From Gimesia fumaroli (GTDB lineage: Bacteria > Planctomycetota > Planctomycetia > Planctomycetales > Planctomycetaceae), in NCBI RefSeq assembly GCF_007754425.1, contig NZ_CP037452.1, forward strand, positions 806,001-870,000: a DNA stretch of 64,000 nt, in the 5' to 3' direction. Position numbers and translations under genes: made by a program. The notes beneath the pieces were generated by a model. It did no database searches, was not told the origin of the DNA, and saw only the letters and a list, made by a program, of their open reading frames with translations. Shown here in pieces: positions 43,201-51,805 of this stretch (position 1 is the stretch's first letter; every line of letters begins with the position of its first letter).

Positions 43201-44877
43201 CTATTTCTTTTCCTGCTTCGGAGGGATCAAGGTCTGCGGTTGATCGATGTGCAGATAGTGGCCGTGATCGGCGGTGAGAATCACGATGGTTTCGTCCCAG
43301 TTGCTGTTTTTCTCGACCCAGTCCGTAATTACTTTGAACGCGGCATCTCCACTTTTGACAGCCCCAATCGAGTTGTCCAGATTGTTATCGTGGTTAGCCC
43401 AGTCGACGTCGCCTGCTTCGACCAGCAGCCAGAAGCCTTGTTTGTTTTGACCGAGCACTTGCAGCGCGGAATCGGTCATTTCTGCCAGAGTAGGATTTTC
43501 CAGTTGATCTGCTTCGGAATAAACTTCGGCGCTGTTTTTTAATCCCACAGCAGGTTGGTAGTCACCGTTGGCGGTCTGGAACGGGAGATGAGCAGAATAC
43601 TTGGGGACTCCATAAACGCCCAGCAGCCGGGTGTGATTCTTGACGGCCTCTTCGGTTGCCTGTTTCAGTCCCTCGTTGCCTTTGACATTGGGAGTCCGTA
43701 CGGCGACCGTATATTTGCCTCCGTTTTTGACGTCTGCTTTTTTCAACGTTTCTTCGGTAATGTATTTCCAGCCGGGGGCGAAATTTTTTCCATGTGATTT
43801 GGCCCCTGTCGGTTTTTCAATGGTTCCAAAGCCACCACCGAGGACGACGTCGAGACCTGGGAGCGGGTCTGCGGGATGCGAAATCGAAGTTTGCCCCACC
43901 AGATCGCGGGCCAGATCCTGATAATCATTGCGGCTGACGTTATGCGCGTAGGCGGCTGCAGGAGTGGCGTGCGTAATGGGAACGCTGGTGACAACGCCGA
44001 CCGAGTAGCCTTTTTGTTGTGCCTGATGGGCGATGGTTGTGACAGGTGCGCCCGTGGGATCGACGTTGATGGCGTTGTTATAAGATTTGATTCCTGCCGT
44101 CATCGAGGTGGCGGTGTTCGCGGAATCGGGATAAGCATGTTCGCCGTAATTATTACTCGCGCTCCCAATTAAATATTTTTTATCGTTACCGGGGGTCCAT
44201 GGGTTGGGGCCGCCTTTTTTGGCGTTATAACCGCCACGAATTTTGCCTCCGGGATTCGTCACATGTTGTTGATTGACGTCGACGTTTGAGCCAGCATTGT
44301 GCGGTGCTGTCACCATGTAACCAAACTGGGTCGTGCCTGCGGCCGGGTAGTCCTGGAAGTGGAATCCGGTGCCGCGTCCGCTTTGGTAATTGTCTTTACC
44401 TGTGTAATACAGGGCGGCTGCTTTCGTGGTTTGCCAGTCCATGCCGTCAAAGACAAACAGGATGATGTTTTTCTTACCTGCTTTGAGTGCCGCCTGCTGT
44501 AGATCATAGAGATTGGTCTGGTCCAGATATTCGGCTTCCGGATTCAAACTGTTCTCCGGCAGGAAACCGTAAATGGTTTCCAATGATTTTTTGTTGCGAT
44601 AAGGGCTGTTCTTGCCGGAATAGGAATTCAGATCGATTCCTTGAGGATTCCCTTTAGTGCCGAATGTATATACAGGAATCAGACGTAACGAATGTGTGGA
44701 CCACTGGGTGTAGTTTTCAGGATCGAAGCCCCAGTGTGCGACGGGGCTTTTCTTGTTTTTGATCGCAGCGGCCTGGATGTTTCGGATATGATCCTGGCTC
44801 GGTTTTTCTGCTGAAACAGGTGTCACGATTGCCAGTAATATCAGCGCTAACAGGCTGGAAGAAACAGCGCGGTTCAT
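43201..44877 (-). CDS. phoA: Secreted alkaline phosphatase (PhoA family)
   Basis: 558 residues from ATG 44877, which has AGAGGA five bases upstream; a longer frame adds 25 residues but buries the signal peptide. A signal peptide ends near TPVSAEK. Active-site features: VFDGMDWQTTKAAALYY (metal site, in parts VFDGMD), the nucleophile Ser in PDSANTATSMTAG, late metal ligands in EAGDVDWANHDNN and LTADHGHY. It releases phosphate from esters in the periplasm. A PHO-box-like pair lies 99 bases upstream, so it should belong to the same regulon as the pst genes 35 kb away. Confidence 0.94.
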   Translation of the reverse strand: MNRAVSSSLLALILLAIVTPVSAEKPSQDHIRNIQAAAIKNKKSPVAHWGFDPENYTQWSTHSLRLIPVYTFGTKGNPQGIDLNSYSGKNSPYRNKKSLETIYGFLPENSLNPEAEYLDQTNLYDLQQAALKAGKKNIILFVFDGMDWQTTKAAALYYTGKDNYQSGRGTGFHFQDYPAAGTTQFGYMVTAPHNAGSNVDVNQQHVTNPGGKIRGGYNAKKGGPNPWTPGNDKKYLIGSASNNYGEHAYPDSANTATSMTAGIKSYNNAINVDPTGAPVTTIAHQAQQKGYSVGVVTSVPITHATPAAAYAHNVSRNDYQDLARDLVGQTSISHPADPLPGLDVVLGGGFGTIEKPTGAKSHGKNFAPGWKYITEETLKKADVKNGGKYTVAVRTPNVKGNEGLKQATEEAVKNHTRLLGVYGVPKYSAHLPFQTANGDYQPAVGLKNSAEVYSEADQLENPTLAEMTDSALQVLGQNKQGFWLLVEAGDVDWANHDNNLDNSIGAVKSGDAAFKVITDWVEKNSNWDETIVILTADHGHYLHIDQPQTLIPPKQEKK

Positions 44878-44975
44878 TTGATCCTCTAAGAATTTAGTCA
44901 TCAGTAATGGGAGGTAAACAGGAAGGTCAGGCTCCATTATAGGCAGAATCAACTGGGGTTTGTAAATAGTCCCGA

Positions 44976-44993
44976 TGTGAAGCCTGTGTTAAG
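44976..44993 (-). promoter_or_regulatory. PHO-box-like repeat pair upstream of alkaline phosphatase
   Basis: On the minus strand CTTAACA (44993-44987) is followed after four bases by CTTCACA (44982-44976): two seven-base direct repeats on an 11-bp period, the same words as in the pstS array and pointing at the phoA start. A TATTTA about eight bases downstream may be the -10. A third upstream repeat in phase was looked for and not found. Confidence 0.7.
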
Positions 44994-45104
44994 TTTAAAA
45001 GTTTGTGATATGCTTTGAGCTTTTTTGCTGAAATATGTTGAAAACAGATCGAAACAGAGCAGAGTACATGCGAGAAAATGGTGTTTTTGCTGGCGTCTAT
45101 CGAT

Positions 45105-45144
45105 AAAAAAATCCTGGTCCAACGCATGCGCCGGCCAGGATTTT
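45105..45144 (-). terminator. Rho-independent terminator (minus strand)
   Basis: A perfect 10-bp stem (45108-45117 with 45135-45144, AAAATCCTGG / CCAGGATTTT). Read on the minus strand it is followed by a run of seven T. It lies 31 bases behind the stop of the lipoprotein gene at 45176 and ends the DUF1559/lipoprotein transcript. Confidence 0.85.
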
Positions 45145-45175
45145 GGCTCACTGAAAATGAATTCAATCAGCTGAC

Positions 45176-45595
45176 TTAATTCAGCTTGAAGTCGATGACA
45201 TTCTCACCCGTGGCTTTAACGTCAGCAGTGAGCCCCGATTTTTTGGGGTCTCCATATTCGGGAGGAATCTCCGGTTTCGATTGATCTTTTTTGGCTGCTT
45301 CTGTTCCCGGCATGGGGATTTCGCCCCCAGAAGTAATTGTGACGACGTGTGATCCCGGAATGGCCCCTGGTTCCTTTCCTGTTTTGAGAGAGTATTTCCC
45401 GGACGCATCTGTAGAGCCAACTGCAGACGGACCTGATTTGGGAATGAAGACGATGGTGGCGTCTGCGACCGGATTGCCTTTCATAGTGACCGTTCCGGTG
45501 ACTTCTACTGTCTTAGGAGCGTCGTCAGGACCACCGCCACAACCAGAAATGAGTAACGTGATTAGAGGTAACAGTAACAAACTATAATTTCGCAT
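45176..45595 (-). CDS. Lipoprotein with carboxypeptidase-regulatory-like (transthyretin-like) domain
   Basis: 139 residues from ATG 45595. Lipobox LISGC (Cys near residue 19) with a GGG run behind it. The single domain begins VTGTVTMKGNPVADATIVFI and has TDASGKYSLKT, the pattern of carboxypeptidase-D regulatory/transthyretin-like folds found in many planctomycete lipoproteins. It is the second gene of a two-gene module with the DUF1559 gene upstream, and the same pair is repeated at 47381-48951. Probably cell-surface; function unknown. Confidence 0.85.
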   Translation of the reverse strand: MRNYSLLLLPLITLLISGCGGGPDDAPKTVEVTGTVTMKGNPVADATIVFIPKSGPSAVGSTDASGKYSLKTGKEPGAIPGSHVVTITSGGEIPMPGTEAAKKDQSKPEIPPEYGDPKKSGLTADVKATGENVIDFKLN

Positions 45596-45688
45596 GTCAG
45601 ACCCTTGAGAAAATGCAGCCTGTTTAATTTGCACCAAACAGGCTGCATTGAATATTAAATCAGATACAACAGAACATTCCTTATCGGC

Positions 45689-46609
45689 TTAGAATTCGCC
45701 AAGCGTTTCGCCACCTTGAATAGACGCCAGGGCGCGATAGGTTCCGGTATCGATGTTTTCACTGACAAAACGGACAGCGCCATCTCCCATTAAGAAATGA
45801 GCACCCCCGACATGCTGACTGGCAAAGGAATAATTGTAGGGCCAGTTGCTTGGAGTATAAGTGTTATGAACATAATGATTCAAAGGGACAGAACATGTTG
45901 CCGTACTTCCATTGAACCAGTACCACCAGGAATGATTGCATTCTCTGGGAAGGGCTTCTCCCACAACAAAAGTGGTGCTTAGTCCATCAGTGACATCGCG
46001 CACTTTGGTCGTGTTGACCTTGCCCGTGGCATCTCCATTCCGGCACATAAATCCATTTCCAAAATCCAGTCCATTTGTACTTCCGGGGTTCCGTCCTTTT
46101 GGATCGGAATGCGTAAATGGTCCCCAGGCCCAATTATTTCCGGCAACCGCCTTGTAGCTGGTGACTGCTCTCGTGTCATTCACATTCGCGCGGCCTGTTA
46201 AAAGGCCATTCTCCACTCCTGGGTCAGTTGGGCAGAGCATCACTGTGAGAATTGTTCGTGAGACTTCCGTATTGGTAGGATCAGTCAGATATTGCCCGTG
46301 ATTGATTTTATTATAAACATTCGCCTGATCGATAAAGGGGAGTATGTAGGAAATCCAGCTCATGCCTCGCTGCGTCGCGTTATAACCATCATCTCTATGC
46401 TTGTAGCTCATGGGAAACATACTGTGAGTCTCATGATAATTATGCAGTCCCAGTCCGATCTGTTTCATGTTGTTTTTACAGGTGCTGCGGCGGGCTGCCT
46501 CACGGGCCTGTTGTACGGCGGGGAGTAGTAGAGCGATAAGAATTGCGATGATGGCGATGACCACCAGTAGTTCAATTAACGTAAAAGCGCGTCTCGAAAA
46601 TTGACTCAT
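45689..46609 (-). CDS. DUF1559 protein with prepilin-type N-terminus
   Basis: 306 residues from ATG 46609; a longer frame of 54 residues lacks support. The N-terminus is a type IV-prepilin-like cleavage/methylation signal: [20 protein letters not shown], then [10 protein letters not shown]. The globular part is DUF1559, ending in the typical H-x9-DG region [20 protein letters not shown]. Planctomycetes carry tens of such proteins; they resemble major pseudopilins of type II secretion, but their roles are unknown. It is the first gene of a pair with the lipoprotein downstream. Confidence 0.93.
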   Translation of the reverse strand: MSQFSRRAFTLIELLVVIAIIAILIALLLPAVQQAREAARRSTCKNNMKQIGLGLHNYHETHSMFPMSYKHRDDGYNATQRGMSWISYILPFIDQANVYNKINHGQYLTDPTNTEVSRTILTVMLCPTDPGVENGLLTGRANVNDTRAVTSYKAVAGNNWAWGPFTHSDPKGRNPGSTNGLDFGNGFMCRNGDATGKVNTTKVRDVTDGLSTTFVVGEALPRECNHSWWYWFNGSTATCSVPLNHYVHNTYTPSNWPYNYSFASQHVGGAHFLMGDGAVRFVSENIDTGTYRALASIQGGETLGEF

Positions 46610-47380
46610 TGGCACGTTTCTCTCCTTGGTCATTAAGAATAAATTAAGGACAAAAAGCGAGTATAGTTCACCATCGAGATGACGAACTGACTGCTGTCGA
46701 AAAGCAATCTGAAGTGGAACTGAAATAGATTTGCGATTCAGTTCAGGGACTAAAAAAGTCCCACGTATCAATGTGTTGAACTATGTTGATTTGTTGATGT
46801 TTTGATCAAGTTTACCGTAGTTTGGTTTATGCTGCCAATGAATTCAGTTGATAAATGTACGGTTTTCTGAATTTCTATTTTCGGAGTAAGTAAGAAAGTC
46901 AATCTTATATCATTTGCCTTTAAAGCAATTGGTCAAGACTCGATGTCAAATTTTCGGGGGGATCAGTCAGAAACCTCTAGAACCGTTTTTGGAACGCGCT
47001 TGCACATTGAATGAAATGGGATTGGTCTCAATGCCGATGTTGCTCCTGGGGTGATGTTGATCGGCAGAATGCTGCAGGTATCACAGTTTGCTAAACGTGT
47101 GAAATTTTGAGAACACTCACGTTTATTTCAGATATGAAGTGAGTGAGGTTGGCGCGGTGAGCTCCGTCAACTTGCAGGAAAGGGAGAGAGGCAAGGCAGA
47201 GGTCGTAAACGCTGCAAGGCATTTCGTTTATTACCGGCAACGGGGGAAAGAAAAGTGTGAAGCATTGGGATAAGCCCTCAATGCTTCACTGTAATGTTTC
47301 ACAGCGAGAATGCACGCAACAGATCCCTTGGGGGATCACACTGACTGACTCAGTCTGGTGATTTACGTTTGATGGGTGGT
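46610..47380. other. Intergenic region between two DUF1559/lipoprotein modules
   Basis: About 770 bases. It holds the upstream region of the DUF1559 gene and, at 47244-47289, the likely terminator of the upstream lipoprotein gene. The middle is AT-rich with several near-repeats of TTGATTTGTTGATG but no gene. No promoter is clear. Confidence 0.5.
47244..47289 (-). terminator. Hairpin terminator (minus strand)
   Basis: A perfect 11-bp stem (47257-47267 with 47279-47289, GTGAAGCATTG / CAATGCTTCAC). On the minus strand it is followed by ACTTTTCTTTC. It lies about 90 bases behind the lipoprotein stop at 47381. Confidence 0.6.
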
Positions 47381-47851
47381 CTATTTCATATCCAAGTCGA
47401 ATGTGTTTTCACCCGCATTGACTGTGTAGAGCACACCGCTCGATTCAGGATTCCGATATTTTTCAGGAATCTCGGGCCATTCTTTGGGGGGAAGCTCTTT
47501 ACCTTCATTGACCGCTTGCGCCTCTTCTGGTGTTAATTCAACAGTTGGCGGTGTAATGCCAATTTGATATTTGCCAGTCAGGATTGCAGGCTCACGCCGC
47601 ATACGAAGTGCGTATGATCCATCAGCGGCAATCACACTTGAGGCAGTAATGCCTTTGTCTTTGTGCAGGAAGACAATGGATGCGCCTTCCGGGACCGGTT
47701 TTCCATTAAAGGTGACTTTTCCTGTTACCGTTCCCGTTTCTCCCTTGGGCAGATTGCTTCCACCACCACAGCCAACAAGACACATGACAGCTACGATCAG
47801 GCCACTCATGAAAACCTGTTTTGGTTGATTCATCATGAATAAATTGTGCAT
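47381..47851 (-). CDS. Lipoprotein with carboxypeptidase-regulatory-like domain
   Basis: 156 residues from ATG 47851, with GGGAAG five bases upstream. Lipobox CLVGC with a GGG run. The domain opens VTGKVTFNGKPVPEGASIVFL and has AADGSYALRM, matching the paralogous lipoprotein at 45176-45595 in order and spacing. It is paired with the DUF1559 gene at 47974 upstream. The C-terminus NAGENTFDLDMK parallels TGENVIDFKLN in the other copy. Function unknown. Confidence 0.85.
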   Translation of the reverse strand: MHNLFMMNQPKQVFMSGLIVAVMCLVGCGGGSNLPKGETGTVTGKVTFNGKPVPEGASIVFLHKDKGITASSVIAADGSYALRMRREPAILTGKYQIGITPPTVELTPEEAQAVNEGKELPPKEWPEIPEKYRNPESSGVLYTVNAGENTFDLDMK

Positions 47852-47973
47852 TTCTTCCCTTATCTTTTCGGTGTATGTAGACCAATGCGGTTTGAATGAG
47901 AAATCAAAGAAGTGAGTCATAACGCATGAAAAAATTGCAGGCGGACATAGATGGTCCGCCTGCAAGATTATGA

Positions 47974-48951
47974 TTAGAATTCGCCGATTGGCTGTCCATC
48001 GTCACGCGTTGCTAAACGTCGTAACGTCAGCATATCGATATTTTCACTGAGGAATCGAACAGAGCCATCACCCAGTAATGCATGCACGCCGCCGACATGA
48101 GGAGAGTAGATGCCGTTGTTGGGGCCATCATTGTTTCCGGTTCCCGGCAGGCTGTTATCAATCGTATTGGGGGGATAACGAATGGTTGTCAGGTTGAAGG
48201 TCCGGTTTTGTCCGGTTTCACCACCATCAGCCGTTCCCATCATCCAGCCATGGTTACTGTTGACCTGAATCGGGTTATCGGAAGCATCACGGAAGAAATT
48301 AGAGCATTCACTGACCACGATGACGTTTGTCGTACCATCAATAATGTCTTTGATCGAAATACATCGATTCTGAAGCAACACTCCGCCGCGTGCTTTGATG
48401 CCACCGGCAGTCACGGAAGTACAACATCCGGTATAGGCATATTCGTTGTGAATGGATGCATTGGTGAATCCATTCCCATTGGTGGCCCCTGAAATTCCGA
48501 CATAGTGAGGTCGGAGGGTCCAGCCGCCGCCTGTATCATGTGTGAACGTTGTCATTGGGCTGGAAGGGCAGACCATCAGAGGAACTGTGACGCGATTGGC
48601 AACCGCTCCGTTTCCAACATAACCGGAATGAAGCACTTCCAGATTTAATTTATTATAGAGAGGTGCCTGGTCCATATAAGGCAGGACACCAACCCACCAG
48701 GATGGTCCCCAGCCGCCTGCCACATCTCTTCTTCCACCGAGAGGAAAGCACTTATAGTTATCATGATAGTTGTGGTGGGCAAGGCCGATTTGCTTGAGGT
48801 TGTTTTTGCAGTTTGATCGTCGGGCTGCTTCACGTGCCTGTTGAACGGCGGGTAGAAGTAACGCAATCAAGATGGCGATGATCGCAATCACCACGAGTAA
48901 CTCAATTAGAGTAAAACCACTTTTTCGTACCGAGCGCTGGAATGATTTCAT
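47974..48951 (-). CDS. DUF1559 protein with prepilin-type N-terminus
   Basis: 325 residues. Prepilin-type signal [18 protein letters not shown] and [17 protein letters not shown], followed by DUF1559 with a conserved [11 protein letters not shown] and the end [21 protein letters not shown]. It closely parallels the copy at 45689-46609. It probably exports via a type IV pilus or type II secretion-like apparatus after peptidase cleavage; that is inference. It starts its own unit, 120 bases before the lipoprotein gene downstream. Confidence 0.93.
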   Translation of the reverse strand: MKSFQRSVRKSGFTLIELLVVIAIIAILIALLLPAVQQAREAARRSNCKNNLKQIGLAHHNYHDNYKCFPLGGRRDVAGGWGPSWWVGVLPYMDQAPLYNKLNLEVLHSGYVGNGAVANRVTVPLMVCPSSPMTTFTHDTGGGWTLRPHYVGISGATNGNGFTNASIHNEYAYTGCCTSVTAGGIKARGGVLLQNRCISIKDIIDGTTNVIVVSECSNFFRDASDNPIQVNSNHGWMMGTADGGETGQNRTFNLTTIRYPPNTIDNSLPGTGNNDGPNNGIYSPHVGGVHALLGDGSVRFLSENIDMLTLRRLATRDDGQPIGEF

Positions 48952-49356
48952 GAACTTTCTCCTTAAGAATTATATATAATATATTGCCTGACTCTATAAG
49001 TAAAATACCTTTCAGGAAACTTAAACTTCTTGGGAATAGAGAAACTGTTAAGAGTGCTTGCTTAGTTTTACTAGCATTAGAGATGACTGATGAACTGACT
49101 CTAACTAACACGCTATCATAATTTATGCATAAAAAGCAAATATAAACGACCTTCAGGATGAGTTATTTTATCGAACCATTCCAAGTGATTTTTACCTCCC
49201 AGTGCCTTTTCTGTGCATTTAAGCTACCTGAATGTATGAATAATATTGCCTGATAATTGAGCAATTTTCTGAAATGGTATATGTTTTGCATTATTAAGAT
49301 ATTCTGTATTCAGCTAGAATCTTCGATGAATGACATCCTTAAATCAGGAAAATAAG
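48952..49356. other. Divergent control region between the DUF1559 gene and glnA
   Basis: About 400 AT-rich bases shared by divergent genes. It contains the sigma-54-type promoter at 49275-49290 and the glnA ribosome binding site (AGGA 49346-49349). I see no other structure of note. Confidence 0.5.
49275..49290 (+). promoter_or_regulatory. Sigma-54-type (-24/-12) promoter of glnA
   Basis: TGGTATATGTTTTGCA has GG and GC exactly ten bases apart, the invariant spacing of RpoN promoters (TGGCAC-N5-TTGCA). The transcription start would be near 49302, 55 bases before the ATG. I found no clear NtrC-type TGCAC-N5-GTGCA site upstream, so the activator is unknown. Confidence 0.6.
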
Positions 49357-50769
49357 ATGACCCCTCGGGAAGTGCTCGCCCTCTGTCGTGAACGTGAAAT
49401 CCAAGCCATTGACCTGCGGTTTATGGATTTTCCCGGTACACAAAAACATTTCACTATTCCTGCTAAGATATTAGTAGAAAAGAGTTTCGAAGATGGTTTC
49501 GGATTTGACGGCTCTTCGATGCGCGGCTGGAAGGCGATAAACGAAAGTGACATGCTGGTCGTTCCCCAGCCCGAGACAGCATTTGTCGACCCCTTTATGT
49601 CGAATACGCTGGTAATGACCTGTAATATACAAGATCCCATTACCCGGGAAGACTATGCCAAAGATCCGCGCAATGTTGCCCGAAAAGCAGAAAGCTACAT
49701 GCGGTCTACAAAAATCGCGGATGTCGCTAATTTTGGTCCCGAAGCCGAGTTCTTTATTTTTGATGATGTTCGATTCGATCAGAACGAGCACGAATGCTAC
49801 TATCATGTCGACAGTATCGAGGGACAATGGAACCGGGGCAAGGCGGGGAGCGGTTCCAATGCGGGATATAAAATTCGCTATAAGGAGGGGTATTTCCCCG
49901 TTCCTCCTGCTGATACGTTACAGGAAGTCCGGACGGAGATGATGCTGTCACTCATGGATTGTGGCGTCGACGTCGAGGCACAGCACCACGAAGTGGCAAC
50001 CGGTGGTCAATGTGAAATCGATATGAAATATGCGCCACTGTTAAAGACGGCTGACAACCTGTTACGCTATAAGTACATCGTCAAAAACGTCGCTGCGAAG
50101 CATGGTAAAACAGCAACGTTTATGCCCAAGCCTCTCTGGAATGATAATGGCTCCGGTTTGCATTTGCATATGTCCCTCTGGAAAGAAGGCAAGCCATTGT
50201 TTGCCGGTTCCCGTTATGGCGGGCTCAGCGAAATGGGCATGTATGCCATGGGGGGCATCCTTAAGCATTCGGCGGCTTTGTTTGCATTCTGCTGTCCGAC
50301 TACTAACAGTTACAAACGTCTGATTGCCGGGTATGAGGCGCCAATCAATTTGACTTACAGTTACCGGAATCGTTCAGCGGCGATTCGTATCCCGGTCCAC
50401 AGTCCGCATCCTGAAAACAAACGATTTGAATTCCGTTGTCCCGATTCCTCTTCGAATCCCTATCTGGCCATGTCGGCTGTGTTGATGGCGATGCTGGATG
50501 GGATTCAAAATAAAATCGATCCCGGTCATCCTCTGGAAAAAGATATCTATGATCTGAAGCCGGATGAACTGGCCGAGCTGCCTGCTGTACCTGGTTCGTT
50601 AGAGGATGCGTTACAGGCATTGCGCGACGACCATAAGTTTTTGCTGGTCGGCGATGTGTTTACTGAAGATGTGATCGATACCTGGATCTGGTATAAAACC
50701 AGTCAGGAAGTCGCCGCCTTGCGCGAGCGTCCCCATCCTTATGAATTCGCCATGTATTACGATATTTAA
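49357..50769 (+). CDS. glnA: Glutamine synthetase, type I (beta)
   Basis: 470 residues from ATG 49357 (AGGA seven bases upstream); ATG 49330 would add nine. This length matches GSI. Key segments: FDGSSMRGWKAINESDM (beta-grasp latch), EAEFFIFD, VEAQHHEVATGGQCEI, NGSGLHLHMSLW, and NRSAAIRIP. The adenylylation-loop Tyr is kept (KDIYDL, Tyr398), so it can be controlled by AMP transfer as in beta-type enzymes. It joins ammonia and glutamate in the cytoplasm. Confidence 0.95.
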   Translation: MTPREVLALCREREIQAIDLRFMDFPGTQKHFTIPAKILVEKSFEDGFGFDGSSMRGWKAINESDMLVVPQPETAFVDPFMSNTLVMTCNIQDPITREDYAKDPRNVARKAESYMRSTKIADVANFGPEAEFFIFDDVRFDQNEHECYYHVDSIEGQWNRGKAGSGSNAGYKIRYKEGYFPVPPADTLQEVRTEMMLSLMDCGVDVEAQHHEVATGGQCEIDMKYAPLLKTADNLLRYKYIVKNVAAKHGKTATFMPKPLWNDNGSGLHLHMSLWKEGKPLFAGSRYGGLSEMGMYAMGGILKHSAALFAFCCPTTNSYKRLIAGYEAPINLTYSYRNRSAAIRIPVHSPHPENKRFEFRCPDSSSNPYLAMSAVLMAMLDGIQNKIDPGHPLEKDIYDLKPDELAELPAVPGSLEDALQALRDDHKFLLVGDVFTEDVIDTWIWYKTSQEVAALRERPHPYEFAMYYDI

Positions 50770-51062
50770 ATCGTGGATGCAGGCAGCCGTCGTTTGTGCT
50801 CAGTGTCGGAGTGCGTAGACGCATTCAATTCAAAAAGCCATTTTCCGGAATGAGCTGATCTGAAAATCACAAACACTCTATTGCCTAGGTGGATTTCCTT
50901 GGTAGACAGGTGGTTTCTCAGGGAGAATTCGCTCAGGACAGCAGAAGACCATTTCGCTTTAAACTGATTAATCTCCACCGATATTAATGTATTTCCCTCC
51001 CCATCGAACCGATAAGCAATGATAGATGAATTGGAATTTGAAGGTTCCCATTCTTGTATCAC
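50766..51062 (-). CDS. Uncertain small ORF, no family
   Basis: 98 residues from GTG 51062, converging on glnA by four bases and overlapping the region before the BLUF gene. The composition is protein-like and not obviously a shadow of another gene, but I see no ribosome binding site, no signal peptide and no known family. It could be chance. A convergent transcript here would run antisense to the end of glnA. Confidence 0.3.
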   Translation of the reverse strand: MIQEWEPSNSNSSIIAYRFDGEGNTLISVEINQFKAKWSSAVLSEFSLRNHLSTKEIHLGNRVFVIFRSAHSGKWLFELNASTHSDTEHKRRLPASTI

Positions 51063-51086
51063 ATTGGTTTCTCTGGTTCACACAAA

Positions 51087-51551
51087 ATGAAGCTATACCA
51101 ACTTATCTATGTCAGTAAGAGTCTTGCTCCGATGTCAAAGGTTGGGTTGAAACAGATCTTGAAGTCTGCCTGTCGAAACAATCCTCAGCAGGGGATCACT
51201 GGGATTCTGGTCTATGATCGCGGTCATTTTTTTCAGGTTCTAGAGGGGAGCTACAACGATGTTGAGTCCGTGTTTGCCCGGATTCAAAAAGATAAGCGAC
51301 ACTGCCGCGTTAACCGGATCATTTCCTATCCGATTCAGGAACGCCTTTTTCCCCATTGGAGGATGGGCCTGTATAATCTGGAAGATTCAACGGAGTTCGA
51401 TTTCTATAAACTGAAAAAGTGCATGAAATCGCTTCACGAGTTGACTTCAGTAAGCGAAAAGCGAAGTTTGGCGAAATACGCTTTGAAAATCTTTATCGAA
51501 CTGAAAGAGAAGTCAACCGAACAGCCTGAAGACTTGATTGAGATTGTTTAA
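51087..51551 (+). CDS. Stand-alone BLUF blue-light photoreceptor
   Basis: 154 residues from ATG 51087; a longer frame from 51054 adds 11. With this start, the flavin-site residues fall at the canonical positions Tyr8, Asn32, Gln50, Trp91 and Met93, the same numbers as in small BLUF proteins such as PixD/Slr1694. GITGILVYDRGHFFQVLEG spans the middle. There is no output domain, only a helical C-terminal tail of about 55 residues, so it must act through partners. The flanking genes (glnA, nitrilase-like) show no obvious partner. It should bind FAD and switch on blue light. Confidence 0.93.
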   Translation: MKLYQLIYVSKSLAPMSKVGLKQILKSACRNNPQQGITGILVYDRGHFFQVLEGSYNDVESVFARIQKDKRHCRVNRIISYPIQERLFPHWRMGLYNLEDSTEFDFYKLKKCMKSLHELTSVSEKRSLAKYALKIFIELKEKSTEQPEDLIEIV

Positions 51552-51805
51552 GCAGAGAGCAACCATTGCCTGCTTTATCTCGGGATGGAAATATGGCGGC
51601 TGTTTGTCAACGCCTGGGGTTTACGCCTGGCCCTCTCTGCAGATCTGCCGTTGATGGCGTTTGCGTGCTTCCAATGAATCTGAATCAAAACTGAGTTTTC
51701 AGATGCCTTGTCATGTCTGCGGTGCTACAATAATTGCTTGCCGGTTATTGTCCCGTTAGTTGATAACCGCTTCAGAAACTCACATTGTTTCCCGGAGGCG
51801 TCTTC

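Noticed and set aside
44994..45010. A third PHO-type repeat upstream of the alkaline phosphatase pair
   Set aside because: CTTTTAA is present but eight, not eleven, bases from the next repeat, so it is out of phase.
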